A stretch of DNA of 64,000 nt from a bacterium (GCA_021780905.1 JAJXXW010000042.1:146001-210000), one strand, 5' to 3'; counted from the stretch's first letter, positions 8,249 to 16,290 are shown. Notes: a model not told the origin generated them from the sequence alone. Numbers and translations are program-made.

Positions 8249-8512
8249 ATGGTGTTTCCGCTTTCCACCTACATTGAAGCCGCGCTTGAACTGGCGCGCT
8301 ACGACAAACTGGACGACGGCACCTTTGCCGGCGAAATCCCCAAGCTCAAAGGCGTGGCCGCGTTTGGCAAAACCCTGCGCGACTGCGAAAACGAACTGCG
8401 CTCCGTGCTGGAAGACTGGCTTCTCGTCGGCCTCAAACTCGGCCACAAGCTGCCTGTGCTGGTCGGCATTGACTTAAACAAGGTGCAACATGGCTGGTTG
8501 GCGACCGCTTAA
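8249..8512 (+). CDS. HicB-like antitoxin-type protein (first copy)
   Basis: An 87-residue protein starting at MVFPLSTYIEAALELARYDK. LDDGTFAGEIPKLKGVAAFG and LRDCENELRSVLEDWLLVGL form the partial RNase H-like fold of the HicB family, in which a strand D-G-x-F-x-G-x-I-P is followed by a helix E-x-E-L. HicB proteins neutralise HicA RNases, and some also repress their own operon. No DNA-binding tail is visible after residue 80. The hicA gene starts 15 bp downstream, and another HicB-type gene follows it, so this locus has two candidate antitoxins for one toxin. Confidence 0.82.
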   Translation: MVFPLSTYIEAALELARYDKLDDGTFAGEIPKLKGVAAFGKTLRDCENELRSVLEDWLLVGLKLGHKLPVLVGIDLNKVQHGWLATA

Positions 8513-8527
8513 ACAACCTTTGCCCCC

Positions 8528-8785
8528 ATGAGCAAACACGCCAAACTGCTGGAGAAAATCCTTTCCGGCACGGCGGATGCAAACATCCCGTTTGACGCCC
8601 TGTGTCATCTGCTGCAAAGATTGGCCTTTCAAAGGCGCGTGCGCGGCAGCCACCATATTTTCTTTGGCGACGGCATTGAAGAAATTTTGAACCTGCAACC
8701 GCGCGGCACCAACGCCAAGCCATATCAGGTAAAACAGGTGCGCCAAATCATCTTGAAATATAAACTTGCGGACGAAAAATTATGA
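8528..8785 (+). CDS. hicA: HicA-type mRNA interferase toxin
   Basis: An 85-residue protein with the HicA double-stranded-RNA-binding-like fold. RRVRGSHHIFFGDG carries the G-S-H segment whose His is the catalytic residue in the family, and the C-terminus AKPYQVKQVRQIILKYKL matches the usual L-K-x-G-T-L-x-x-I-L-x-x-A region in position. HicA cleaves mRNA when free of HicB. The reading frame overlaps the next hicB-type gene by 4 bp (ATGA), and a HicB-like gene lies 15 bp upstream. This is the middle gene of a hicB-hicA-hicB cluster. Confidence 0.85.
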   Translation: MSKHAKLLEKILSGTADANIPFDALCHLLQRLAFQRRVRGSHHIFFGDGIEEILNLQPRGTNAKPYQVKQVRQIILKYKLADEKL

Positions 8786-8991
8786 GCAAATACGAAGTCA
8801 TCATCTATTGGAGCGGCGAAGACAATGCCTTCATTGCCGAAGTGCCGGAACTGCCCGGCTGCGCCGCCGATGGCGCGACCAAGCAGGCGGCGCTAAAAAA
8901 TGTGGACACCGTCATCAAGGAATGGATTGCCACGGCCAAAGCACTGGGCCGGATGATTCCCGAACCCAAAGGCCGGCTGGTCTTCGCGTAA
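8782..8991 (+). CDS. hicB: HicB family antitoxin (second copy)
   Basis: A 69-residue protein opening MSKYEVIIYWSGEDNAFIAE and continuing VPELPGCAADGATKQAAL, the classic compact HicB core (Y-x-V-x-I-x-W-x-x-x-D-x-x-[FY]-x-A-x-V-P-E-L-P-G-C). It ends soon after a helix (DTVIKEWIATAKALG) with no separate DNA-binding domain. The ATG overlaps the hicA stop, so translation is coupled. This copy looks like the direct partner of the HicA; the upstream HicB-like protein is longer and more diverged. Confidence 0.85.
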   Translation: MSKYEVIIYWSGEDNAFIAEVPELPGCAADGATKQAALKNVDTVIKEWIATAKALGRMIPEPKGRLVFA

Positions 8992-9059
8992 CTTTCCGCC
9001 AGATGACCCTGCCGCGTGACGCATCCGCTTGTGCCGTCGCCGGGAAATCTACCGATAAA

Positions 9060-9236
9060 AAGCCAACCGGACAAAACCGCGTTTATGGCACGGACATGAT
9101 TTCCGTGGACGCCTACGGCTACTCGCATCTGCTGGAGCGCGACCTCGCCGAGCTGACCTACCTCCACAAGGCGAATGAGCGCGGCCTCGGCAACATCAAC
9201 TGGAAAGATACGCTCTACAAAGAGGTGACGGTGTGA
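9060..9236 (+). pseudogene. C-terminal fragment of a DUF362-type protein
   Basis: In the frame ending at 9236 the last 58 residues read NRVYGTDMISVDAYGYSHLL and LAELTYLHKANERGLGNINW. These match the C-terminal end of DUF362 iron-sulfur-associated proteins (G-x-D-M-[IV]-[AS]-V-D-A-Y then a Y-L-x-K-A-x-x-R-G-L-G motif). The rest of the roughly 300-residue protein, including any cysteine motif, is absent. The upstream part of the open frame is antisense to nothing known and out of frame with hicB. It is therefore a leftover 3' end, probably truncated when the hicBAB module arrived. Confidence 0.55.
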
Positions 9237-9240
9237 AATC

Positions 9241-10851
9241 TTACTGCCCGACCGCGCGGTAAAACTTCTGGACGCCGTTCAAATTTGTGTCCGTGAATTG
9301 CCAGTTGCCGTTGCCATCCGCCGGATTGGTGAGGACAGGCTGCCAGTTGACCGGCGGCGTGAGGTTGGTGGCTGACTGTAAAATGTAGGGATAGTTGGGC
9401 GCGCCAATTAACTGGAGACTCAAACCGTTGGAGGCAGTTTTACCCGCAAAACCTTGCAGCGGTATGATGACCTGCACATTTGCCACACTGCTCGTCACGC
9501 TGCCAATCATGTTGGTAATGACAACATCGTAAGCCACTGCATTACCGGTTTGCACCCTCGTTATCGTATAATCCGTGACCGTAGCACCCGGTATAGCCGT
9601 TCCATTCGTGCGCCACTGATACGCCAACGCCGGATTGCCATTTGCCGTGACGCTCACGGTGAAATCCGATCCAAAACTAATCGTCTGGTTGGTCGGCTGC
9701 ACGGTGATGATGGGTGCATAATAGACTGTCAGCACCGCGCCGGTGCTGGTGGCTGTGCCCACAAAGTTACTGACCAGACAAGTATAAGTGGCGGCGGAAG
9801 CGAGCGTGGTGGTGGTAATGGTGTAGCTGGCATTGGTCGCACCGGCGATAGTGACACCGTTTTTCTGCCAGTAATAATTGAGCGGCGTGCCGGTGGCCGT
9901 GACGCTGAAGCTGGCACTTTGGCCTTGGGTGACGATGAGACTGCCGGATTGGCTGGTGATGGCGGGCGGAATTCCCACTTTGACGGTGGATACGGTGGTG
10001 TTGGTTATTCCGTAGCTGTTGCTGATGGCGCATTGATAGGTTCCGGCATCCGTCAAAGCTGCCGGATTGAAGGCGACATAATTCAAGTTTGCCCCGGTCA
10101 TTGCCACGCCGTTGCGATACCACTGGTAAGCCAAAGTTGCGGTGCCGGTGGCCACCACGTTAAGAGTGGCGCTGCCGCCAACGGCGAGGGTGGTGGCGGC
10201 CACGGGCTGGGTGGTGATGGCCGGAGCTGAACCCACTGTCAATACCGCGCTGGAAGAACTGACCGAGCCATAGGAATTGGATATTTTGCAATATACCCGC
10301 TCACCATTCATGCCGGCGGTTGCTGTGAATGAGGCTGTATTGGCAATGACCGTGCCCGTGGCCGAATCAATCCATTGAAAGGTGGCCGTGCTTGGCCCGG
10401 CGGCGATGCCCAAAGAAGTAGCTGTCCCCACAAGGCAGGTTGTGTTTGTGGGCTGGGTCAATACTGCTGGAGAGACGTGAAGATAAACAGTGGGAGAATT
10501 GCCAGCCCAACCACCCATAACACCATAATTTCCGGACGCCATATCATACCCTACATAATAGTAGCCATCGTCAGCACTAGAAACGCCTGAAATTGTGTAT
10601 TGGAAGCTGCCGTTTGCAGGATAGTTGTTGTAAAGAATATAGGCGGAGGAGTTTTTGAAGAAACCAACGGTATAAAGTTGCGGAAAATTAATTGCCACCC
10701 ATGAAACCGAGTATGTCCATTGCCCGCCATAAGACACCGTTGTATTAACCGGATTCCCGTTCGTGTATGTAATGGTTTGCGCCAGACCTTGAACCCGTAA
10801 CAAAAGTGTTATTGTTAGAGCAATTAGACCTATTTTATTTTTCGTCTTCAT
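9241..10851 (-). CDS. Secreted multi-domain Ig-like protein
   Basis: A 536-residue exported protein starting MKTKNKIGLIALTITLLLRV with a signal peptide ending near LAQ. After an irregular N-terminal domain come about four immunoglobulin-like repeats (near residues 130-460), each with the pattern P-x-x-x-x-x-x-G-x-x-x-x-[LF]-x-V-x-A-x-G then Y-x-W-x-x-N-G and A-x-Y-x-C-x-[IV]-S-N. Examples are LAYQWYRNGVAMTGANL and TYQCAISNSYG. The last 70 residues (YPYILQSATNLTPPVNWQPV to FYRAVGQ) form a short C-terminal module that recurs in secreted proteins of this phylum. Likely a surface or matrix protein; ligand unknown. It overlaps the gene upstream. Confidence 0.8.
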   Translation of the reverse strand: MKTKNKIGLIALTITLLLRVQGLAQTITYTNGNPVNTTVSYGGQWTYSVSWVAINFPQLYTVGFFKNSSAYILYNNYPANGSFQYTISGVSSADDGYYYVGYDMASGNYGVMGGWAGNSPTVYLHVSPAVLTQPTNTTCLVGTATSLGIAAGPSTATFQWIDSATGTVIANTASFTATAGMNGERVYCKISNSYGSVSSSSAVLTVGSAPAITTQPVAATTLAVGGSATLNVVATGTATLAYQWYRNGVAMTGANLNYVAFNPAALTDAGTYQCAISNSYGITNTTVSTVKVGIPPAITSQSGSLIVTQGQSASFSVTATGTPLNYYWQKNGVTIAGATNASYTITTTTLASAATYTCLVSNFVGTATSTGAVLTVYYAPIITVQPTNQTISFGSDFTVSVTANGNPALAYQWRTNGTAIPGATVTDYTITRVQTGNAVAYDVVITNMIGSVTSSVANVQVIIPLQGFAGKTASNGLSLQLIGAPNYPYILQSATNLTPPVNWQPVLTNPADGNGNWQFTDTNLNGVQKFYRAVGQ

Positions 10852-11056
10852 GCCCAAGCGTATAGGTTAATTGATCGTGAAATTCTCCTTTCGACGAAAC
10901 TTCGCGCTTTACTTGAATGGCAAGTAAAACCCAGCCTTCTCTTAACTTATTCGTGATAGCCGTATCGGAATGAATAGATTCCTCAAATTGTTTAACCGTT
11001 TTATATTTCGTGGTGTTCATAAAAGCAAATAGGTGAAGTGGCGGCTTCAGCTTCAT
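10835..11056 (-). CDS. Small hypothetical protein
   Basis: A 73-residue protein read from the ATG at 11056 (MKLKPPLHLFAFMNTTKYKT). This start overlaps the stop of the upstream gene in an ATGA junction, which decides it against an ATG 39 bp further up. It contains WVLLAIQVKREVSSKGEFHD, a plausible beta strand pair, and ends GHEDEK, overlapping the start of the Ig-like secreted protein gene by 17 bp. No family recognised. The chain of overlaps suggests the three genes 11343-9241 form one operon. Confidence 0.5.
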   Translation of the reverse strand: MKLKPPLHLFAFMNTTKYKTVKQFEESIHSDTAITNKLREGWVLLAIQVKREVSSKGEFHDQLTYTLGHEDEK

Positions 11057-11343
11057 AAGCGGTGGTCTGCCCGATATTTGTTGCTGGCTTCCCAAACCAC
11101 AACAAACTTTTGGCCATTATCTTTGAGATGAAATTCAGTGCCCACGGCAAAAGTGCCATCGCATCCAAAACTCACATCGCCGACATTGCCCAGTGGATCA
11201 CGCTGGCGGGCTTCTTCATCTAAAATTTGTTGGGCAGATGGAGCAGCACCGGCGATTGGATGAGCGGGAGCTTTTTGTTTTACTTTCCAATTATACGCAA
11301 TGTATTCCGCTGAATTGACAATGATCGTTTTAGTTGTTTGCAT
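11053..11343 (-). CDS. Small hypothetical protein
   Basis: A 96-residue protein (MQTTKTIIVNSAEYIAYNWK) without a signal peptide. A Pro/Ala-rich linker around residues 24-40 precedes a segment with VSFGCDGTFAVGTEFHLKDN and GQKFVVVWEASNKY that looks like a small beta domain. I do not recognise a family. It is the first gene of an apparent three-gene operon with the two overlapping genes downstream. Lower GC than its neighbours may point to acquisition. Confidence 0.5.
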   Translation of the reverse strand: MQTTKTIIVNSAEYIAYNWKVKQKAPAHPIAGAAPSAQQILDEEARQRDPLGNVGDVSFGCDGTFAVGTEFHLKDNGQKFVVVWEASNKYRADHRL

Positions 11344-11439
11344 TTTATATTCCCGCTTGTTGTTGTTTGGTTTTCATCCCGCGACCGAAATACTCACGCC
11401 CTCGCTCCATTGTCCAATGGGTCATTGGAGCGCCGTAGG

Positions 11440-11600
11440 CGCGGCATCTTTGTAGAACCGCAAGCCAAAACGAAATCCAGCCCCGTCGGGGCGGCATAGT
11501 CCTTGCGGACAGCCACGATGTCGCTCCTAACGGAGCTGGATTCATTTTGCGGTTTCATTCTACAGATATGTCAGCCCTGACGGGCTTTCCGGCATTTCAT
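11440..11600. repeat. Cluster of short intergenic hairpins
   Basis: Three hairpins of the same design lie in a row: GCCCC-GTC-GGGGC, GCTCC-TAAC-GGAGC and AGCCC-TGAC-GGGCT (near 11482, 11523 and 11574). Each has a 5-bp stem and a 3-4 nt loop. They fill the gap between genes and look like a dispersed repeat of this genome rather than coding DNA. Confidence 0.55.
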
Positions 11601-11631
11601 CATTCAACATTCTTCCTTTTACATTCGCCTT

Positions 11632-12315
11632 TCACGCCGCCACCGGCAGGCTCACGACATCGCTCCACGAACCAACGCGCTGGTCGGCTTGGATGTAGAT
11701 GGCCTTGTATTTCCAGACCGCCGCCGTGGCGGGCAGGGCTTGTGTGTCGGTGTAAGGCACGATGGTATCAATCGCCAGAAAGATGAAGCCCTTGCCATCG
11801 CCGCGATCCACTTGCAGTTCGATGCCGTCCATGCCCTGTTTCGTCCAGCCCACCACCACCTGTCCGGCGTCGAGCGACACGTCCAGCACCGGCTTGAGTG
11901 TGGACGGATCTACCGGATTGTCCGTGCCGATGATTTGCAATGCCTGTCCGATGGCGTCCGTATAGCCGGGCGCGACTTTAATGCGAGCAACCAGCACTTT
12001 GACGCGGGAAAAGATGCCGGGTGCCACCGCTGCGGGGACGGCACCGAGATTCGGTGCGACGGGCGCGACGCCGAGCGAGGCGGAACCGCCATCGCGGGCG
12101 GAATTTTTATAGGTTGTCCATTGCTGCGAATAGGCGGCGACCTGCTGCTGGGCGTTCAGGCAATAGGCAAAAAAGGCGTCGTCATTGGCCACGGCGGCGA
12201 CATCGGCGGGCGTGAGTCCCAGCGCGGCGGCATAGCTGGGCAATGTGGCGGCGAAGTTGTTGAGCCAGGCCAGCCGGCCGGCGTCATCGGAGGGGAGGTA
12301 GTAGGATTTTGCCAT
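11632..12315 (-). CDS. Hypothetical protein with a possible Ig-like or fibronectin-like C-terminal domain
   Basis: A 227-residue protein starting MAKSYYLPSDDAGRLAWLNN. The N-terminal half is helical (AGRLAWLNNFAATLPSYAAA; NDDAFFAYCLNAQQQVAAYS). The C-terminal half from about residue 130 (VSLDAGQVVVGWTKQGMDGI, then VDRGDGKGFIFLAIDTIVPY) has alternating strands like a fibronectin type III domain, ending WKYKAIYIQADQRVGSWSDV. No signal peptide is seen. The sequence gives no enzymatic clue. It stands alone between two repeat-filled gaps. Confidence 0.65.
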   Translation of the reverse strand: MAKSYYLPSDDAGRLAWLNNFAATLPSYAAALGLTPADVAAVANDDAFFAYCLNAQQQVAAYSQQWTTYKNSARDGGSASLGVAPVAPNLGAVPAAVAPGIFSRVKVLVARIKVAPGYTDAIGQALQIIGTDNPVDPSTLKPVLDVSLDAGQVVVGWTKQGMDGIELQVDRGDGKGFIFLAIDTIVPYTDTQALPATAAVWKYKAIYIQADQRVGSWSDVVSLPVAA

Positions 12316-12390
12316 AGTTTTTAGTTTTGAGTGGTTAGTGTTGAGCTTCGGAAAGGGGATGAACCGCGAAAAACGCGAACCACGCGAAAG

Positions 12391-12466
12391 GTAGGGCGGT
12401 CAGTCCTCTGACCGCCGGAGCGTGGATTGGCAATAGGGGCGGCGCGCACGGAGTGACGCGCCCTAC
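12391..12466. repeat. Dispersed palindromic element (GTAGGGCG type)
   Basis: Outer arms GTAGGGCG (12391-12398) and CGCCCTAC (12459-12466) are perfect complements. Inside, GGCGGTCAG/CTGACCGCC forms a perfect 9-bp hairpin (12395-12416), and a second GC-rich hairpin follows. Same architecture as 8085-8135 and 16337-16416. Confidence 0.65.
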
Positions 12467-12526
12467 CGGCAAAAATGGCAACTTTTGGCGAATTTCAGCC
12501 AAAAAGCTGGTTTTTAGGCGTTTGCA

Positions 12527-12754
12527 ATGATTCCGCAGGCGTGGGGAATGATTCAACACGGCTGTGGAATCAGCCAACAGCCCTGTGCAATCGTCCGACA
12601 GGTCTGTGGAATGGCGGCACAGGGATGGGGGACCATCCGGCAAGCGTGTGGAAGCATCACCCAAGGCTGTGCGGTTATCCGGCAAGGTTGCGCGGTGATG
12701 GCTCATGGCTGTGGAATGAGCCAACAGATTTGCAGGATTACCGGACAGGCATGA
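12527..12754 (+). repeat. Degenerate 21-bp tandem repeat, about 10.5 units
   Basis: From 12530 the sequence repeats every 21 bases with a consensus close to ATC-CGN-CAG-GGC-TGT-GGA-ATG. On the plus strand it stays open from 12527 and would encode heptads of the type I-R-Q-G-C-G-M with a Cys or Trp at every seventh position. The other plus frame and one minus frame are also open through the array, so open frames here are a consequence of the repeat. No ribosome site or known protein matches. The rest of the 12316-12965 gap holds a palindromic element and a 7-bp array, and no convincing gene. Confidence 0.7.
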
Positions 12755-12803
12755 GCCACGACCGAAGAGATCTGTCGGACGACAAGGAGTTCCCCGCTGC
12801 TTA

Positions 12804-12842
12804 TTGCGCGTTGCGCGTTGCGCGTTGCGCGTTGCGCGTTGC
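12804..12842. repeat. 7-bp tandem repeat (TTGCGCG), about 5.6 copies
   Basis: TTGCGCG is repeated five times without error from 12804 to 12838, with four more bases of a sixth unit. It lies in the gap upstream of nothing obvious, 60 bp after the 21-bp array. Confidence 0.9.
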
Positions 12843-12965
12843 CACAGTTCACCGTTGTTAGTGAATCGCCCATGCCGTTGAGTGTTTGACTTTGGAGAAA
12901 GTCTTTAAGGAGTCAAGGGAAAATTAATAAAATTTAATTTTGGCGGCAAAACTTAATTTCCGCGC

Positions 12966-13589
12966 TCACACTTTCTTCCAAACCACCCGCCGCCCCACCA
13001 CCGAAATCTCCTTACGCGCCAAGGCCGCGACACAGCGCGGATACAGCTCATGCTCCGCCGCGTGGATGCGCTGGTGCAACGTTTCCGGCGTGTCGTCGTC
13101 CAGCACCGGCACGGCCGCCTGCCCGATGATGGCGCCGGAATCCACGCCGGCGTCCACGAAATGCACCGTGCAACCGGCCACCTTCACGCCGTGGTCGATC
13201 GCCTGCTTCCAGGATTGCAGGCCGGGAAAGCACGGCAGCAGCGACGGATGGATGTTGACGATGCGCCCCGCGAACGCGCGGAGAAAATCACCTTTCAACA
13301 CCCGCATGAAACCGGCCAGCACAATCAAATCCACCTGGGTGTTTTGCAGCACGGCCACAAACGCCCGCTCGGCATCCTCATCCAGCTTGGTGCGGAACTG
13401 GCCGGGGGCGATGAATTGCGCGGGAATTTTCCGTTCGCGCGCGTGGGCGAGGATGCCGGCGTTTTCCACGTCGCTTAAAACGATGGCGATTTCCGCCGGA
13501 ATTTTTCCCGCCGCCACCGCATCCGCAATGGCGACAAAATTCGAGCCTTTGCCGGAACCCAGGACACCAATGCGAAAAGGTGTGTTCAC
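12966..13589 (-). CDS. purN: Phosphoribosylglycinamide formyltransferase
   Basis: PurN transfers a formyl group from 10-formyl-THF to GAR, the third step of purine synthesis. The 207-residue protein starts MNTPFRIGVLGSGKGSNFVA, with the phosphate-binding G-S-G-x-G-S-N loop. It carries VDLIVLAGFMRVLKG, the active-site N-I-H-P-S-L-L-P motif (IVNIHPSLLPCFPG), and VHFVDAGVDSGAIIGQ with the catalytic Asp. All expected catalytic residues (Asn, His, Asp) are present and the length is normal. It lies 6 bp downstream of the VCBS-repeat gene on the same strand. purD is 12.5 kb away. Confidence 0.96.
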   Translation of the reverse strand: MNTPFRIGVLGSGKGSNFVAIADAVAAGKIPAEIAIVLSDVENAGILAHARERKIPAQFIAPGQFRTKLDEDAERAFVAVLQNTQVDLIVLAGFMRVLKGDFLRAFAGRIVNIHPSLLPCFPGLQSWKQAIDHGVKVAGCTVHFVDAGVDSGAIIGQAAVPVLDDDTPETLHQRIHAAEHELYPRCVAALARKEISVVGRRVVWKKV

Positions 13590-13595
13590 CGGTTT

Positions 13596-15908
13596 TTACT
13601 CCTGTGGATAAACGATGATCCGGTCGTGGACGAGGACGATGAGGTCGTTCTTGTGGTCGCCGGTCACGTCGGCCACGGCGCATTCGCGCGGCTCGGGGAG
13701 CGCGTTTTGCGCGCCGCGAAAGGTGTGCTGCTCGAAGACCGGCCAGCGGTCGCCCGCCACCAGCTTGCCCGCCGGCGTGAAGTTCACCAGGTCGAGATAG
13801 TTCCTCGCCGTCTCCATAAAGATGAGCTGCTTGCGGCCGCTGCCGGTCAAATCGCCGGCAATCACGTCGTTCAAGTAACCGTCCTTGATGGGCGTGTCGT
13901 AATCATCCAGGCGCGTGAGTTTCCAGACGTCGCCGCCGAGCGGCAGCCACGCCACGGAGTTTTGCCCGGTGAACGCCACCGCTGGGCCGCCCAAGGCCAC
14001 CGGCTGGACGGCGCTGAACGTCGTCACCGGCAGGTCAATGTTTTTCACCACCTGCCACACGCCGGCGGCGTCGCGTTCGCACAGGGTCAACTGCTTGTGT
14101 TCCGCGTCGAACAAAAACAGCGACGGCACGGCGTTCGCGCCTTTCGCCACCGCCGCCACGCCGACGATGCGCGCATCGCTGTCCGAGCCGTTGATCTGGT
14201 CCTTCACGCGGAACGTCCACTCCGGCGGGTTCGTGGAGCCGGCAATCTTCGCCTCCGGCTCCAGCACCACGGCGCGGATGAAATTTTTCTGCGGCAGGAG
14301 CAGTTCGGTTTTGCCGTTGCCCTCCAGATCGGCGGCAGCGAGCCACGGCTGTTCCATCGCGCCGCCCGGCGGATCCACGTTCACCTCGTCAAACTTGCCG
14401 TCCGGCTTCTGCAGCAGCACCTTGATTTTTTCGTAGGGAATGAGCACCACCAGATCCGCCAGGCCGTCCTGGTTCGCATCCTGAATGGCCAGCGTGGTCG
14501 GGTTAGACTTGAAACTGTCGCTCAACTTCTGCGTCGCGGTTTTGCCGTCGGCGGTGCGCGTGACCAGCGAGCGGACGCCGTCCTTGTCCACGATGATCGC
14601 CAGCGTGGGCTTGGCGCCGGGCTTGAGCGCGCCCACGGCCATCGCCAGCGGCTTGCCGTCCAGCGGCAGCGGCGTGGGAAACGGGAGGCTTCCGTGCTTG
14701 TCGAACTGCGTCACGGCGACGGCATTTTCATCGCGGCTCAACAGGAAAATTTCCGGATGCCCGTCCTGATTCCAATCCGCCACCGCGATTTGCGAAACGC
14801 CGGCGAGGCTGGGAAATTTTTTGGGCGGTGCCAGCGTGCCGTCCGCCTGCTGGAGATAAACCGAGAGCTGGCCGCTTTCCGGTTCCGCCACGATCAGGTC
14901 GGCGCGGCCGTCGCCGTCCACGTCGGCCCAGAGCGCGCCGCGCCGGGCGGCGTCGGACTTGTTGAGCGGCAGGATTTGCAACTGGCCCTGCCGAAATTTT
15001 CTGGTGAGTGGCTCGGCCGGCTGGCGCGTGAACTGGGAGACTTCCGCGCGTCCGGTCGCCTGCACGATATCCACGAGATAATTCGTCTTGCCGCCCGCCA
15101 ACGTGTCCAGCCAGAACGAGCGGATGGGCTGCGTCTTGAAATAAATTTCCGGCCCCAACTGGCCGCCGGCGTTTTGCAGCCGCACGCGAATGGGCGTCGG
15201 GCTGTCAAAGTCCACGAACACCAGGTCGTTTTTCCCGTCGCCGTCAATGTCGGCCATCTGGATGGCCTTGGGCGTGCCGGAATAGGGAATTTTGACCGGC
15301 TCGGCGAGCGTGTGATCCGGCTGTTGCGCGAGGAAATAAACCGAGCCGTTGTCGCCCAGCAGGGCGATGTCGGGGAGTCCGTCGCCGTTCAAATCGCCGA
15401 CGGCGAGCGCGTTCGCGTCCATCCGGCCATCATCCAGGTGCCAGCGCTTCGGCTCGCTCCAGCCGTTGGTGCCACGATTGTAGCGGACGACCAAATCCTT
15501 CGTGTCGCCAAAATAAACCAGGTCTGGCCGGCCGTCGCCATTGACATCCGTGACGGCGAGCGCGGAGATGCGCTCCTCGGTGGGCAGCGAGTCGATGCGA
15601 AACCGCGAGCCGGGCGGCAGGTCGTTGATCTCCGGCTTTTGTTCCGGCACGACGTCCGTGCGGTTCGGCTTGCCGGTCAGGTTGTAAAGCAGATTGATTT
15701 TCGAGCGCAAATTATTGGCGACAATGATGTCGTTCAAGCCGTCGCCATCCAAATCCGCCACATGCAAATTGCTGATCTGCTGGTCAATCGGAAAAACCTC
15801 CTTGCCGGTGAAACCAAACGGATTTATCCCGCCAGTTGCTCCGGTCGAATCAGCAAAACCAGCCACTGTCGCCAGTGCCAGCAAACCCGCTTTCAGATAA
15901 CAGTTCAT
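13596..15908 (-). CDS. Secreted FG-GAP/VCBS-repeat beta-propeller protein
   Basis: A 770-residue exported protein. The ATG at 15908 (MNCYLKAGLLALATVAGFAD) gives a signal peptide; the open frame continues upstream to 16067 but that extension is not signal-like. At least seven calcium-loop motifs of the form D-x-[DN]-x-D-G-x-x-D are visible: DLDGDGLNDII, DVNGDGRPDLV, DLNGDGLPDIA, DIDGDGKNDLV, DVDGDGRADLI, DWNQDGHPEIF and DANQDGLADLV. This fits one or two seven-bladed propellers. Such proteins bind ligands or polysaccharides outside the cell; the target is not evident. It is followed closely by purN, an unlikely functional partner. Confidence 0.85.
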   Translation of the reverse strand: MNCYLKAGLLALATVAGFADSTGATGGINPFGFTGKEVFPIDQQISNLHVADLDGDGLNDIIVANNLRSKINLLYNLTGKPNRTDVVPEQKPEINDLPPGSRFRIDSLPTEERISALAVTDVNGDGRPDLVYFGDTKDLVVRYNRGTNGWSEPKRWHLDDGRMDANALAVGDLNGDGLPDIALLGDNGSVYFLAQQPDHTLAEPVKIPYSGTPKAIQMADIDGDGKNDLVFVDFDSPTPIRVRLQNAGGQLGPEIYFKTQPIRSFWLDTLAGGKTNYLVDIVQATGRAEVSQFTRQPAEPLTRKFRQGQLQILPLNKSDAARRGALWADVDGDGRADLIVAEPESGQLSVYLQQADGTLAPPKKFPSLAGVSQIAVADWNQDGHPEIFLLSRDENAVAVTQFDKHGSLPFPTPLPLDGKPLAMAVGALKPGAKPTLAIIVDKDGVRSLVTRTADGKTATQKLSDSFKSNPTTLAIQDANQDGLADLVVLIPYEKIKVLLQKPDGKFDEVNVDPPGGAMEQPWLAAADLEGNGKTELLLPQKNFIRAVVLEPEAKIAGSTNPPEWTFRVKDQINGSDSDARIVGVAAVAKGANAVPSLFLFDAEHKQLTLCERDAAGVWQVVKNIDLPVTTFSAVQPVALGGPAVAFTGQNSVAWLPLGGDVWKLTRLDDYDTPIKDGYLNDVIAGDLTGSGRKQLIFMETARNYLDLVNFTPAGKLVAGDRWPVFEQHTFRGAQNALPEPRECAVADVTGDHKNDLIVLVHDRIIVYPQE

Positions 15909-16104
15909 GCGCGCAACCTGCCAGCCGCAGGGTAAATTGGCGAGATTATTCGGGGCGGGAATGTTCCGCTGACGCTCCGCGCCAGCAGCTTGATTGTTCG
16001 TTGCACCGATGGCGTTGGTGCGATCACAAAAGTCTGCCATTGAGGTTGAGCCATTTAGAGCATTCACTCCGCGCCGTGGCGAGCAGCCGGGCCGGCAAAA
16101 TAAT

Positions 16105-16134
16105 TTGACATTTTTTAATTTTGAATCATTCTAA
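16105..16134 (+). promoter_or_regulatory. Likely promoter of the SAM-controlled operon
   Basis: A perfect TTGACA at 16105-16110 is followed after 17-18 bases by a weak -10 candidate (around 16128-16134) in AT-rich DNA. This would place the transcript start about 15-20 bases before the riboswitch P1 stem. Confidence 0.45.
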
Positions 16135-16156
16135 CCGCATCTGTTAATTTGACAGA

Positions 16157-16270
16157 CTCATAAAGAGTGGTTGAGGGACTGGCCCGATGACACCACGGCA
16201 ACCGATTGAACTGGTTTTCAACGTCAGGTGCCAATTCCAGCTCGAGCATCATTAGCTTGGGAAAAATGAG
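16157..16270 (+). promoter_or_regulatory. SAM-I (S-box) riboswitch aptamer
   Basis: The element has the conserved S-box blocks in order: AAAGAGTGGTTGAGGGA then CTGGCCCGATGACACCACGG with GCAACC, then GGTGCCAATTCC, then GGGAAAAATGAGAAG. P1 is formed by CTCAT (16157-16161) with ATGAG (16266-16270), and P4 by CCAGCT with AGCTTGG. A terminator follows at 16291-16321. GAGAAG (16268-16273), which includes the 3' P1 strand, can instead pair with CTTCTC (16295-16300) inside the terminator, i.e. an antiterminator. SAM should therefore switch the operon off. The usual targets of S-boxes are methionine and SAM genes, so its position in front of a threonine-synthase-family gene is informative. Confidence 0.93.
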
Positions 16271-16290
16271 AAGAGCACAACCGTTTTGTC

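Noticed and set aside
11345..11545. Minus-strand 66-codon frame
   Set aside because: Consists of the hairpin-rich intergenic repeat; composition and lack of a start signal argue against coding.
12335..12861. Minus-strand (129 codons) and plus-strand (128 codons) frames over the 21-bp array
   Set aside because: Both are open because the repeat lacks stops in these frames. They also cross the palindromic element and the TTGCGCG array.
13626..15935. Plus-strand open frame of 769 codons opposite the VCBS gene
   Set aside because: It is antisense to a gene with seven clear calcium-binding motifs. Long antisense frames are common in GC-rich coding DNA, and the translation (rich in His, Arg and Gln) has no domain.
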